Notes: generated by a model from the letters alone, not told the origin. Positions 9,154 to 20,465 are shown, counted from the stretch's first letter. The stretch: DNA of 53,906 nucleotides from Halorubrum lipolyticum DSM 21995 (GCF_000337375.1 NZ_AOJG01000001.1:1-53906), one strand, 5' to 3'. Numbers and translations are program-made.

Positions 9154-9627
9154 ATGGTTTCCACCGGTGACACCGCGCCCGACATTTCGGCAAAGATCGG
9201 TACGAGCGACCACGAACCGTTCGAGCTCGACGACCACCTCGGCGACGGCCCGGTCGTGCTCGCGTTCTTCCCCGGCGCGTTCACGCCGCCGTGCACGAAC
9301 GAGATGGTGGCGTTCCAGGAGCGCGCCGGCGAGTTCGAGGACGCGGGGGCGACGATCTTCGGCGTCAGCGCCGACTCCCCGTTCTCGCAGGGCGCGTTCC
9401 GCGAGGAGCACGGGATCGAGTTCGACCTCGTGAGCGACATGGGCGGCGACGCGATCCGGGCGTACGGGCTGGAGATGGACATCGCCGATCTCGGCCTTTA
9501 CGGGATCGCGAACCGCGCCGTGTTCGTGGTCGACGACGACGGCGAGATCGTCTACGACTGGGTCGCGGACGACCCGACCAACGAGCCCGACTACGACGCC
9601 GTCCTCGACGCGGTCGAAAGCGCGTAG
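9154..9627 (+). CDS. Peroxiredoxin (AhpC/TSA family)
   Basis: The 157-residue thiol peroxidase reduces hydroperoxides. The peroxidatic cysteine lies in FFPGAFTPPCTNE (Cys about 48), with the family's Pro/Thr residues before it. The later arginine region, the ANRAVFVVDDDG strand and the short C-terminus fit a BCP/AhpE-like type. There is no second cysteine, so it is probably 1-Cys and needs an external thiol. The ATG at 9154 is preferred to an ATG-less extension because a CCTTTTGC box lies about 30 bases upstream. Confidence 0.92.
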   Translation: MVSTGDTAPDISAKIGTSDHEPFELDDHLGDGPVVLAFFPGAFTPPCTNEMVAFQERAGEFEDAGATIFGVSADSPFSQGAFREEHGIEFDLVSDMGGDAIRAYGLEMDIADLGLYGIANRAVFVVDDDGEIVYDWVADDPTNEPDYDAVLDAVESA

Positions 9628-9704
9628 GACGTCGCTGATCGAGATTATTTATACGTAGTTGACCGCGGTCCGGTAGTGAACTCCACTGAGACGCTAGCTC
9701 TCCG

Positions 9705-10250
9705 TTTATAAGAATCAGGCAGCGGATCGACAGCGAACACCTCCAAAGCCCCAGCCGCTCGGCTATACGTTGTCGTTGGTGGGGGGGGACGGAAAAGACC
9801 TCCAAAGCCCCAGTCGCGAGGACTCGTGCGCCTTGTTGAGCTCCTCGCTCGTTCGCTTCGCTCACTCGCTGCGGTGCTTACTGCGGCGTGCTTCGCCCTC
9901 GCGACTGCCCCTTTGAGTCCCACCCGCCCGCAACCGCACCGCCGGAAGACGGTCGCCTCGCTCCGCTCGGCGCTGCGACTTCCGTGCTCCCGCTCGCTCC
10001 CTCCGGTCGCTCGCGGGACCGCAGCCTCACACCTCCCCAGCCTCGTCGCCGGCGGCGAAGCCGCCGGCTACCCGTGGCGCTCTGCGCCACGCTGTCACCG
10101 GCGCTACGCGCCGGTTGCAAGCGAGAGCTTCGCTCTCGCCCTGTCGGTGGTCCTCCGCTTCGCTCCGGACCACCGACTCCCTCGCGCGGTGCTGCTCGCG
10201 GGCCACCGGCCCGCTCGCAGGCACGCGCCGACAGCAGGTACACTCTCACG
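9705..10250 (+). ncRNA. Dispersed structured element, copy A (likely RNA gene, long form)
   Basis: TTTATAA (9705-9711) is followed 23 bases later by GAACACCTCCAAAGCCCCAG (9735). A second CTCCAAAGCCC head follows at 9800. CAGTCGCGAGG (9811-9821) pairs perfectly with CCTCGCGACTG (9897-9907), flanked by CCC/CCC and then CTCcAAAG with CTTTGAG (9911-9917). Downstream are hairpins with 3-base loops at 10048-10068, 10073-10091, 10097-10115, 10121-10139 and 10199-10213, and a stem 10146-10153/10167-10174. It fills the gap between the convergent peroxiredoxin and DUF5518 genes. The open frame across it is an artefact of hairpin composition. Confidence 0.75.
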
Positions 10251-10287
10251 GAGTCTCCGATATCCAGATGACCTCAGAAAAACCGAC

Positions 10288-10650
10288 TCAGTCCCCGAGC
10301 ACGCCGCCGATCGCGCCCGCGAGCGCCGAGTCGATGGCGAACAGCAGCGTCAGGAACAGCCCGACGACCAGCACGCCGGCGCCGCCGAGCAGGCTGCCGA
10401 CGGGACCGCCCGCGAGCCCCACGAGGCCACCGAACGCGGCCAGCAGGAGCGTGACGACGATCCCGCTCACGGAGCCGGCGAGCAGGCCGTGCCACGTCCC
10501 CGAGAGCAGCCCGCCGCCGGCGACGTAGCCGGCGACGAACCCCCCGATCAGCCCCGCGCCGATGTGGCCGACGACCGGGACGAACGTCGCGAGGAGCCCG
10601 GCGATCAACATCACGATGAACCCGTAGCCGACGGCGCGCCAATCGGTCAT
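10288..10650 (-). CDS. DUF5518-like small multi-pass membrane protein
   Basis: This 120-residue, glycine-rich protein has about four hydrophobic segments, with motifs such as GLIGGFVAGYVAGGG and GTWHGLLAG that are typical of the haloarchaeal DUF5518 family. Its function is unknown. The ATG at 10650 has TATTTAC about 29 bases upstream on the minus strand. It is convergent with element A. Confidence 0.82.
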   Translation of the reverse strand: MTDWRAVGYGFIVMLIAGLLATFVPVVGHIGAGLIGGFVAGYVAGGGLLSGTWHGLLAGSVSGIVVTLLLAAFGGLVGLAGGPVGSLLGGAGVLVVGLFLTLLFAIDSALAGAIGGVLGD

Positions 10651-10807
10651 ACGCCCTCGTACCCGGTCGGGAGGTAAATACTCGCCGCCGCTTCGATTTA
10701 AAAACCGACTGCCGAGCGCGACGGCGACGGCGCCGCCGGTCGCCGCCGAGCGGCGAGCACGCCCTCGACGACCGGAATTTAAGCCGTTACTGATCCAACA
10801 GCTGTCC

Positions 10808-11827
10808 ATGCCCTCCGAATCCGGCGCGTCGAGCGACGGAGTACAGCCGCAGGCGGATCCGGAGCGTGAGACGGGTCCCGAGGCCGACGCGACCGCGGTT
10901 CCCGACTCCGACCCCGAGATGGCTCCCGTCGAGTGGGGGCCGGTCCGCTTCGAGCGCCTGCGGTCGCTGGCGTTCGGCGCGAGCGCGACCGCCGGCGTGC
11001 TCGTCCTCGCGGCGCTGCTGTTCGTCGCTGCCGGCGTCGTCGCCTCGGTGCTCGGGGGCGGGGCCTCGCCGTTCGAAGGCGGCGGCCCGCCGGCGTCGAC
11101 GTGGGCGTTACTCGTCCTCCTCCTCGTCGGCGGCCCGGTGTCGCTGCTGTACTGGATCGTGGCGTACGATCAGACATCCCCGGAGCGGCGTCGCGAGCTC
11201 CGGTCGCAGTTCGGCGACTACTCGTTCGATCTCTCTGGGCTCCGGCTCGGCTGGACGCTCGCCGGGGCGGGAGCCGTGCTCGCCGTGCTGGCGGCTGCGG
11301 TCGCGTCCGACCCGTTCTCGGCCACGCTGTCGCTGTTCTCCGGGTTCGCCCCGCTGCTCGTCGCGTTCGCCACGCTCTTTCCGGTGCTCGCGGGCTCGCG
11401 CGGGACCGACGTGCGCCTCGACCCGGCCGCCGAGACGGTCGAGCGGACCTCCCGGAGCCACGACCGGACGCGCGCGGACGACCTCGGGTCCGCGATCCGG
11501 ACGCGCCGGATCGACCTCCCGTGGACGACCGTGTTCCTGCTCGCGTACCGCGGGAACGCCTGGTACCGGTCGACGCCGTGGCTGTTCGTCCCGACCGACC
11601 TCGCCGACGAGGTCGAGCGGGGGTTAGACGCGACGCTCGCTCGGAGCGACGGCCCGGACCGGGCCAGCGTCCCGGAGCGCGTCATCCTCGCGATCCTCGG
11701 CTCCGCCTCGCTCGTCGTCGGCCTCGCGATGGCCCTCGCGGCCGGCGAGGCGGCGGCCGGAGCGCTGCTGGCGCTGCTGACGGCGCCGTTCAGCCTCCTC
11801 TTCCTCGCGCTCGCGGCCCGGCTGTGA
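10808..11827 (+). CDS. Haloarchaeal integral membrane protein, function unknown
   Basis: The 339-residue protein has an acidic, disordered N-terminus (about 1-45) followed by roughly six membrane segments (about 55-85, 98-120, 140-165, 170-195 and two near the C-terminus). A soluble region (about 200-285) carries paired arginines and WYRSTPWLFVPTDLADEV, which looks like a PH-like or DUF-type insert. I do not recognise the family. An AATTTAAG box lies about 30 bases before the ATG. Confidence 0.75.
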   Translation: MPSESGASSDGVQPQADPERETGPEADATAVPDSDPEMAPVEWGPVRFERLRSLAFGASATAGVLVLAALLFVAAGVVASVLGGGASPFEGGGPPASTWALLVLLLVGGPVSLLYWIVAYDQTSPERRRELRSQFGDYSFDLSGLRLGWTLAGAGAVLAVLAAAVASDPFSATLSLFSGFAPLLVAFATLFPVLAGSRGTDVRLDPAAETVERTSRSHDRTRADDLGSAIRTRRIDLPWTTVFLLAYRGNAWYRSTPWLFVPTDLADEVERGLDATLARSDGPDRASVPERVILAILGSASLVVGLAMALAAGEAAAGALLALLTAPFSLLFLALAARL

Positions 11828-11921
11828 CCTCCCGCCGAGGCGGGGGCGCGGCGGGCTGTCGACACCGGACGTGCCACCCCCTACCACGCGGCTCATATAC
11901 TTCGGCCTCATAGGTTCGCGC

Positions 11922-12221
11922 ATGGACCGACAGCGTCTGGAGAAGGCCCTGGAGTCGGAGTTCGGCGGGACCGAGGCCGAGCGGCGAGCGGTCGCTCGGG
12001 CGGCTCACGACCTCGCCGACTCGGGGCGGCCCTCCCGCGACCGGGGACACGCCCTCACCGTGCCCGGCGTGCTCGACCACCTCGGGGACGCGCCTGACGG
12101 CTCCTCGCTCGTCGAGCGCTGGAACTGGTGGCTGGGTGCGCTCGACGCCGCCTACGGCGGCTACGACTACTTCACCGTGCGGTACGTCGAGGGCGACGAG
12201 GAGGCGGGGCTCCGACGGTAG
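11922..12221 (+). CDS. Conserved-looking 99-residue soluble protein, function unknown
   Basis: An acidic, mostly helical protein with a tryptophan/tyrosine-rich C-terminal half (WNWWLGALDAAYGGYDYF). The ATG at 11922 is chosen because CATATAC lies about 28 bases before it, which marks a leaderless start; the frame opens earlier at 11871 without support. No catalytic motif is visible. Confidence 0.7.
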   Translation: MDRQRLEKALESEFGGTEAERRAVARAAHDLADSGRPSRDRGHALTVPGVLDHLGDAPDGSSLVERWNWWLGALDAAYGGYDYFTVRYVEGDEEAGLRR

Positions 12222-12335
12222 GCCGCGGCGCCCCTTCATTCCCGATTTCCCGATCTCGCACCGCCGACGCCTCTACTTTCACTTTCACTCCGCGGATGGC
12301 TCGCTTATACGGGCGTTCCGGTCCGAGCCTGCGGT

Positions 12336-12512
12336 ATGAGCGCGACGAGCCGCGATCGACCCCGATACGCGACGCCGACCCGCGTCGACGTCACCGAGTG
12401 CCGGACCGACCGGATCGCCGACCGCGTCCGACTGAACCGCGTCCGCGACAGCGAGGTCCACCTCGAACGTCGCGGCGGGCGCACGTTCCTCGTGACGACC
12501 CCTGCAGAGTGA
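12336..12512 (+). CDS. 58-residue arginine-rich micro-protein, function unknown
   Basis: A short ORF starting MSATSRDRPR and ending VTTPAE. CTTATA sits about 30 bases upstream of the ATG, the normal haloarchaeal spacing. The product has about 15 arginines and would be basic, which is unusual in a halophile and suggests contact with nucleic acid or ribosome. It has regular codon use (G/C at third positions). It is convergent with the GAPDH gene. Confidence 0.55.
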   Translation: MSATSRDRPRYATPTRVDVTECRTDRIADRVRLNRVRDSEVHLERRGGRTFLVTTPAE

Positions 12513-12559
12513 GGCGAGGGAGGGATTTGGCGGGAAACGAGTTCGACCGGTCCCGCGAG

Positions 12560-13624
12560 TCAGTCGTCCGCGGCGACCTGATCGCGGGCGGTCCCGTCAT
12601 CTGACAGCAGGCTGCCGAGTCCGACGCCGAGCGCCTCGTTCGTCCGCGCCAGCGACTCGGCCCGAGAGGTGTCGGTCACAAGCTCCCGGATCGCGTCGAC
12701 GTTCTCCGGGACCACGTCGGCCTCCTGGTGGACGTTCTGGAACAGGTACAAGTCCCGGCCCTCGACGCTTATCGACTCCTCCCAGACGCAGTTCTCCCAG
12801 AGGTCGCTGCGAGGGCGCCCCACGTCGGCCGCGTAGTCCTTCAGAGCGCCCGCGCCGTCGATTCCGGCGCCCTCGGGGATCAGAAACAGCCGCGTCTCCG
12901 CGCGGAGCAGCTCGCGCACCTCCGCCGTGGTCGGCTTCCGCTCAAGCGTGACGTTGACGCTGTGGGTGTGCATGCCGGTGACCGGCGCCTTCAGCGCGGC
13001 CGTGTCCACGTCGACGTCCGGGAGGATCGTGTTCACGTCGGGACCGTGGTGAGAGGGGACCGTCTTCGGGTCCGGGACCACGTCGTTTATCGGGCCGCGG
13101 TCGGTCTCGCTCGGGTCGCCGCCGCGGCGCACGAGCGTCACGCGGGCCTTTTCGACGCCGTACGCCTCGTCGAGCGGGGCGAGGAGCCGCGAGAGCCCGG
13201 TGGTGTTACAGGAGACGACGCGGAGCGAGTCCACGTCACCTATCTCCCCGCTGGCGCGGGCGTTGAAGGAGTCGTCCGCGATCGCGGCGTCCTCGCCGCC
13301 CTGATAGATCGCGGGCGTGTCGTGGGCCTCGTAGGTGGCTCGATTGCGTTCGCCGATCCCTGCGGGCGCGCAGTCGACGATCACGTCGACGGCGTCGAGC
13401 AGGTCGCGGAGGGTCCCCGCGACGCCGAGGCCGGCGTCCTCGAACGCGGCGGCTCGGTCGTCGATCGCGGCGTACAGGTCGTAGCCGTGACGGAGCGCGG
13501 CCTCGGCGCCGTAGTCCGGACTCGTCTTCGTCACGCCGACGAGTTCCATGTCGGGTTGGGCCGCGACCGCGTCCGCGACGCGTTTCCCGATCGTTCCGTA
13601 CCCGTTGACGCCCACGCGTATCAT
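12560..13624 (-). CDS. gap: Type II glyceraldehyde-3-phosphate dehydrogenase
   Basis: The 354-residue protein is the archaeal (type II) GAPDH, which interconverts glyceraldehyde-3-phosphate and 1,3-bisphosphoglycerate with NAD(P). The Rossmann start [17 protein letters not shown], the catalytic cysteine in [11 protein letters not shown] (about residue 141) and the downstream MHTHSVNV are diagnostic. In haloarchaea with two GAPDHs this type is usually linked to gluconeogenesis. TTATAC lies about 30 bases before the ATG on the minus strand. Confidence 0.94.
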   Translation of the reverse strand: MIRVGVNGYGTIGKRVADAVAAQPDMELVGVTKTSPDYGAEAALRHGYDLYAAIDDRAAAFEDAGLGVAGTLRDLLDAVDVIVDCAPAGIGERNRATYEAHDTPAIYQGGEDAAIADDSFNARASGEIGDVDSLRVVSCNTTGLSRLLAPLDEAYGVEKARVTLVRRGGDPSETDRGPINDVVPDPKTVPSHHGPDVNTILPDVDVDTAALKAPVTGMHTHSVNVTLERKPTTAEVRELLRAETRLFLIPEGAGIDGAGALKDYAADVGRPRSDLWENCVWEESISVEGRDLYLFQNVHQEADVVPENVDAIRELVTDTSRAESLARTNEALGVGLGSLLSDDGTARDQVAADD

Positions 13625-13802
13625 GGATCCCAGTCGCTCGGCGAACAGTATAATGTTTTCGAGGATTTTGGTGAGAAATTAACTACGCGGAGAGTAATCA
13701 GTCGGTTAATTCGCGCGCCGCGAAGATGAAACTGGATTTCGAAACGGAGTAAATTCGTCGCCGATGAGAAGGACTAACGCCCGGCGTCGCGGATCGGCGA
13801 GT

Positions 13803-14753
13803 ATGTCGAGCGAACTCGCGGAAGCCGCCGAGACCGCCGTCGAGCAGTGCCTGCGCGTCGCGCCCGAGGAGTCCGTGGTCGTCGTCACGGACGATACGCG
13901 CGAACGCATCGGCGAGGCGCTCTACGAGGCCGCGAGCGCCGTCACCGATGACGCGACGATCCTCCGGTACCCGCCGGCCGACCAGCACGGGACCGAGCCG
14001 CCCGCGCCGGTCGCGGCGGCGATGGCCGAGAGCGACGTCTTCCTCGCGCCGACGGCGAAGAGCCTGAGTCACACGCGCGCTCGCGGAGCCGCCTGCGACG
14101 CCGGGGCGCGCGGCGCGACGCTCCCCGGGATCACGCCCGACGTGTTCACCACCGGGCTCGACGCCGACTACGCCGCGATCGACGCCGCCTGCGACGACGT
14201 GCTCGCGCAGGTCGCCGACGCCGACGAGGTCCGGGTGACCTCGCCCGCGGGCACCGACATCGCGTTCGGGATCGGCGACCGCGAGTGGCTCGCCGACACC
14301 GGGATGGTACACGAGCCGGGCGACTTCTCGAACCTCCCCGCCGGCGAGGTGTTCGTCGCGCCCGAGACCGCGACCGGCACCTACGTCGTCGACGGGACGA
14401 TGATGCCTCACGGCCTGCTCGGAAAGGGCAAAGAGCTGGTGTTCGAGGTCGAGGACGGGCTCGTCACGTCGGTCAGCGACGACGCGGTCCGCGCGGAGCT
14501 CGAGACCGCCGCGGAGTCGGTGGGCGACGCCGCCTACAACCTCGCGGAGCTGGGGATCGGGACCAACGTCGGCGTCGACGAGCTGGTCGGCTCCGTCCTC
14601 CTCGACGAGAAGGCGGGCGGCACGGTCCACATCGCGATCGGCGACAACGCCGGGATCGGCGGCGAGACCGACGCTCCGGTCCACCTCGACGGGATCCTCC
14701 GGAACCCCACCGTCTACGCCGACGGCGAAGAGATCGAACTACCGAGCGCGTAG
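13803..14753 (+). CDS. Aminopeptidase (AmpS/M29-related, COG2309-like)
   Basis: The 316-residue protein resembles the short archaeal relatives of M29 thermophilic aminopeptidases. Segments seen are SLSHTRAR (about 82-90), NLPAGEVFVAPE (about 175-186), ELGIGTN (about 255-261) and HIAIGDNAGIGGE (about 280-292), where the family places its metal-binding Glu and His residues. It probably removes N-terminal residues from peptides in the cytoplasm. I prefer the ATG at 13803 to the one at 13764 because the extension is arginine-rich and not family-like. Confidence 0.82.
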   Translation: MSSELAEAAETAVEQCLRVAPEESVVVVTDDTRERIGEALYEAASAVTDDATILRYPPADQHGTEPPAPVAAAMAESDVFLAPTAKSLSHTRARGAACDAGARGATLPGITPDVFTTGLDADYAAIDAACDDVLAQVADADEVRVTSPAGTDIAFGIGDREWLADTGMVHEPGDFSNLPAGEVFVAPETATGTYVVDGTMMPHGLLGKGKELVFEVEDGLVTSVSDDAVRAELETAAESVGDAAYNLAELGIGTNVGVDELVGSVLLDEKAGGTVHIAIGDNAGIGGETDAPVHLDGILRNPTVYADGEEIELPSA

Positions 14754-14776
14754 GGGCGGCCGGAGCGATCGACGAC

Positions 14777-15688
14777 TCATTCAACGACCGCGAGCGCGAC
14801 CCCAGCGACCCCTCGCACGCCGACGACCTGGTGGCGCCAGCCGTCGCCGGCGTCGACGCAGAGCGTGCCGGCGTCGGTGACCGCGACCGACACGCCGGGG
14901 CCGTAGCCGAGCGCGATCGGTTCCTCGTCGACCGGGAGCGCCGAGGGCCGCCACGTCTCCGCGTCCCACCCGTCGCCGTCGCGCTCGTGGACGAACAGCT
15001 CGCCGTCGACGACCGCCATCGCGTGCCCGTCGCCGTCGGCGGCGACCGCGGTCGCGTCGCCCTCCAGCGCCGTCATCCAGCCGTTACCGAGCCAGTAGAC
15101 GCCGGCGGCGGTCGCCGCGAGGGGCATCCCGGACCCCGCTACGTCGCGGGCGTCGTCGAGGCCGACCGCGGTGAGCGCGCGGGTCGCACTCGCACTGTCG
15201 CCCCCGGAAACCTGATAGACTCCGTCCGCGGCGGCGACGAGGGGACCGTCGATCGCGCGCGGGTCCGACGCGGCTCCGATCGAGGACGCCGTCGGATCGG
15301 TATCCCCGTCACTGACCTCGACGCGGTCGATCTCGCCGCCCTCGCGAGCGACGAGGAACGCGCCGTCGTGGACGCCGACCGCGGCGAGCGGCTCCGACCC
15401 GACGGGGGCCGCGTCGACGCGCTCGAACTCGGGATCGTCGCCGACGGGCGCGGCCCGGAGCCCGTCCGGCGTCGCGACCCCGACGAGGTCGGGGGCGTCG
15501 TCGCGGGGGAGGACCGCCGCGTCGCGGGCCGGGTCGCGAGCGACCATGTCGAACGCGCCGACCTTGTCGGCGGAGAGCGCCACCCGGACGACGCCGCTCT
15601 CGGTGGCGACGTACGCGTCGGTGCGGCCCGCCGTCCCGGCGTACACGCGCTTCTCCTCGATCGAGATGTCGTCTTCGGCGGGTGCCAT
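14777..15688 (-). CDS. Beta-propeller-like haloarchaeal protein
   Basis: The 303-residue protein is a string of short beta-rich units, each ending in patterns like GVYWLGNGW, GELFVHERDG or GTLCVDAGDGW, consistent with a six- or seven-bladed propeller. NCBI names such haloarchaeal proteins HVO_0234 family, but I give that from memory. There is no signal peptide or cysteine pattern, so it is probably cytosolic. The function is unknown. The ATG at 15688 gives the acidic MAPAEDD start. Confidence 0.7.
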   Translation of the reverse strand: MAPAEDDISIEEKRVYAGTAGRTDAYVATESGVVRVALSADKVGAFDMVARDPARDAAVLPRDDAPDLVGVATPDGLRAAPVGDDPEFERVDAAPVGSEPLAAVGVHDGAFLVAREGGEIDRVEVSDGDTDPTASSIGAASDPRAIDGPLVAAADGVYQVSGGDSASATRALTAVGLDDARDVAGSGMPLAATAAGVYWLGNGWMTALEGDATAVAADGDGHAMAVVDGELFVHERDGDGWDAETWRPSALPVDEEPIALGYGPGVSVAVTDAGTLCVDAGDGWRHQVVGVRGVAGVALAVVE

Positions 15689-15809
15689 TATCGGGGGTTC
15701 GGCCGGGGGTCTCATAAGCCCCGCGCGGCGCGGCGAGGAGGGCGCGGAGCCCCCCTATCGACTCACCCGTTCCGACGCCCATTAGGTCGCCGACCGCGAA
15801 GGCCCGGTC

Positions 15810-16793
15810 GTGCAATCGGTCGCCGCCGACATCGTGGCGCTGCTCGCCGAGGTGGCCCCCCGGCTCGCGCGCATCGCGGCGTTCATCGCGGCCGGCGTCT
15901 TCGCCGCCAACGTCGCGGTCGCGTTCGGGCTGATCCGGTACGTCGCCGGGCTCGCCGGGTGGCTCACCCGGCCCGCGAACCTCCCCGACGAGGTCGGCAC
16001 CGCGATCCTCACGACCGCGGCGTCGACGACCGCGGGCTACGCCACGCTCGCCGAGTACCGCGAGTCTGGCCTGCTCGACGACCGGGCGACGCTGGTCGCC
16101 GTGACCATCAACACGTTCTTCGGGTTCGTCCAGCACGTGTTCACCTACTACATCCCCGTGTTGATCCCGATCCTCGGGGTGGAGACGGGGGTCGTCTACG
16201 TCTCCGCGCGCGCCGGGATCGCGCTGGCGATCACCGTCACGGGGGTGCTCGCGGGCGGCGTCCTGCTCTCCGAGCGCAACGTGGACCGCTCCGCGCTCGC
16301 GGCGGTCGACGCGAGCGGTCCCGACGCCGACGACCGCACGAGCCGGGAGCGCGTCCGCGAGGCCGGCGAGAAGTCGTGGTCCACGCTCCGCCGGATCGTC
16401 CCGCGCCTCGCGGTCGTCTACACCCTCGTGATCGGGCTCGTCACCAACGTCGACGTGGATGCCCTGACGAGCGTCGCCGAGCCGATCACCGGGATCCTCG
16501 GCCTCCCCGGCGCCGCGGTCCCCGTGATCGCCGTCTACACCCTCGACACGACCGCCGGCGCGGTGACGCTCGCCGGCACGGCCGAGGGGACGTTCACCGT
16601 TCGGACCGCGGTCGCGAGCCTGCTCATCGGCGGCATCCTCTCGTTCGCGGTCTCCACCTTCCGGCGCTCGATCCCCTTCCAGTACGGGATCTGGGGCGCC
16701 GAGTTCGGCACGAAGGTGATCGCCGTCAACACCGCGCTGAAGCTCGTCTTCATCTCGACCACGGTCGCGCTGCTGCTCGCGCCGGCGTGGTGA
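15810..16793 (+). CDS. Nucleoside-recognition (Gate) domain membrane protein
   Basis: The 327-residue protein has two similar halves of membrane helices, each with the Gate-domain pattern (TTAASTTAGYATLAEY near 70-85 and AVYTLDTTAGAVTLAG near 235-250). Such proteins are related to spore-maturation SpmA/B proteins and nucleoside transporters, and probably move or sense a small solute. The start is GTG. It is convergent with katG, with element B between. Confidence 0.8.
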   Translation: MQSVAADIVALLAEVAPRLARIAAFIAAGVFAANVAVAFGLIRYVAGLAGWLTRPANLPDEVGTAILTTAASTTAGYATLAEYRESGLLDDRATLVAVTINTFFGFVQHVFTYYIPVLIPILGVETGVVYVSARAGIALAITVTGVLAGGVLLSERNVDRSALAAVDASGPDADDRTSRERVREAGEKSWSTLRRIVPRLAVVYTLVIGLVTNVDVDALTSVAEPITGILGLPGAAVPVIAVYTLDTTAGAVTLAGTAEGTFTVRTAVASLLIGGILSFAVSTFRRSIPFQYGIWGAEFGTKVIAVNTALKLVFISTTVALLLAPAW

Positions 16794-16842
16794 GGCGGGA
16801 TAGCACGGCAGATACTCGGGATTTTGAGAAGTGATTTATAAA

Positions 16843-17135
16843 CCGGTGTGCGGTCGGCGCGTGCCTCCGAGCGCCCAACGGGCGCGAGGAGCGCCGCGCG
16901 AGGGAGTCGGTCGCCCGGAGCAACGCGAAGGGCGACCGACGAGGCTGGGGAGGCGTGAGGCTGCGGTGCGGTTGGGTGGGACTCAAAGGGGCAGCCGGTG
17001 AGGCGGGCGCAGGCGACGTAAGCACCGCAGCGAAGGAACGTAGTGACTGAGCGAGGAGCGCAGCGAGCGTGCGTCCGCCTCACCGGCTGGGGCTTTGGAG
17101 GTGTTCACGGTCGATCTGTTGAGAACCATTTATAA
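16843..17135 (-). ncRNA. Dispersed structured element, copy B (likely RNA gene)
   Basis: Read on the minus strand, TTTATAA (17135-17129) is followed after 22 bases by GAACACC (17106-17100) and CTCCAAAG. CAGCCGGTGAGGCGG at 17089-17075 pairs with its partner at 17006-16992 over 15 bp, again framed by CCC/CCC and CTTTGAG. A second stem (16940-16930 with 16916-16906, 11 bp) and a 3-base-loop hairpin (16885-16871) follow. A TTTATAAAT ends the copy near 16835-16842. No gene lies in the 440-base gap it occupies. Confidence 0.78.
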
Positions 17136-17233
17136 GGAACCGACGGACGAAAATCGCGATCTAACTGCCCATACCCTCGACAGCCGGCAGCTAACGATTC
17201 AAAAACGCCGCCCGCAAAAACCGCGACCCGCGT

Positions 17234-19788
<2,555 letters not shown>

Positions 19789-20022
19789 ATGCCGAAACTC
19801 GACGTCCGCGAGATCCCCCCGGTGAACCGCCACGACAAGATCCACGAGGAGTTCGACGGGATGGACCCGGGCGAAACGCTCACCATCGTCAACGACCACG
19901 AGCCGAAGCCGCTGTACTACGAGATGGCGGCCGAGGTCCCCGCGTTCGACGAGGAGGCGTACGAGGTGCGACAGAACGCGCCCGACGAGTTCGTCGCAGA
20001 GTTTTCGAAATCGGAGGTTTGA
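19789..20022 (+). CDS. DUF2249 (TusA-like fold) small protein
   Basis: The 77-residue protein has the DUF2249 core: DVREIPPVNRHDKI, FDGMDPGETLTIVNDHEPKP and LYYEMAAEVP. Such proteins share the TusA fold and in haloarchaea are often found beside denitrification or anaerobic genes; the exact role is unknown. The ATG at 19789 starts exactly at the family's N-terminus; the frame back to 19702 crosses the operator. The T-run at 20048-20053 may be its terminator. Confidence 0.85.
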   Translation: MPKLDVREIPPVNRHDKIHEEFDGMDPGETLTIVNDHEPKPLYYEMAAEVPAFDEEAYEVRQNAPDEFVAEFSKSEV

Positions 20023-20126
20023 GGCGGCTTAGAGGCATTATCGGCGTTTTTTCCGGTTTCGAACACGACTCGTCGAGAGACTCTACATCTCGTCGGACCG
20101 GGTCCTGGGTCTCGCCGAGCCGAACG

Positions 20127-20465
20127 CTACGTCTCGTCGAGGTCGTAGAGCCGACGGATCGCTCGTGCTCGCGCTCGTGCCCCCGTCCCTTCCGTCTGGG
20201 CCGCCCGCTCCAGCGCTCGTTCCGGGGCGCCGATCAGTTCCCCGACGAGGGCGGACCCGAGTTCCCGAACGGTCTCGCGCTGCTCCTCGGTGAGGTCGCC
20301 GCGCGCTTCGAGCCTCGTAACGGCCTCTTCAAGCTCGCGTCCTCTTATCTCGGCACTCCGGCGGCGGAGCCGTCTCCGGAGCCGGTCCGGATCGATGGGC
20401 GGTTCGGTCCGGTCGGAGGCCGTCTCGGTCCGGTCGGAGGCCGTCCCGGTTCGATCGGTGCTCAT
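20127..20465 (-). CDS. Stand-alone glutamyl-tRNA reductase dimerisation-like domain protein
   Basis: The 112-residue protein begins with a repeated low-complexity tail (TASDRTE repeats, residues about 7-20) followed by a helical region, LEARGDLTEEQRETVRELGSALVGELIGAPERAL. This strongly resembles the C-terminal dimerisation domain of HemA, without its catalytic or NADPH domains. It might bind HemA and adjust haem or tetrapyrrole synthesis, but that is inference. The start codon is placed downstream of the palindrome at 20499-20518; the open frame to 20753 would run through it. Confidence 0.65.
   Translation of the reverse strand: MSTDRTGTASDRTETASDRTEPPIDPDRLRRRLRRRSAEIRGRELEEAVTRLEARGDLTEEQRETVRELGSALVGELIGAPERALERAAQTEGTGARARARAIRRLYDLDET

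Noticed and set aside
9705-10250. Insertion sequence or IS200/IS605-type element
   Set aside because: No transposase or HUH protein is encoded in any copy. A non-autonomous ssDNA element remains possible but is not shown.
9826-10677. Open frame through element A (LARSLRSLAAVLT start)
   Set aside because: It is open only because of the hairpin and repeat composition; the same DNA in copy B is shorter and out of frame, so it is not a protein family.
14285-16834. Open frame of 849 residues
   Set aside because: It crosses the aminopeptidase, the beta-propeller gene and the Gate-domain gene in other frames; it is arginine-rich and has no recognisable domain.
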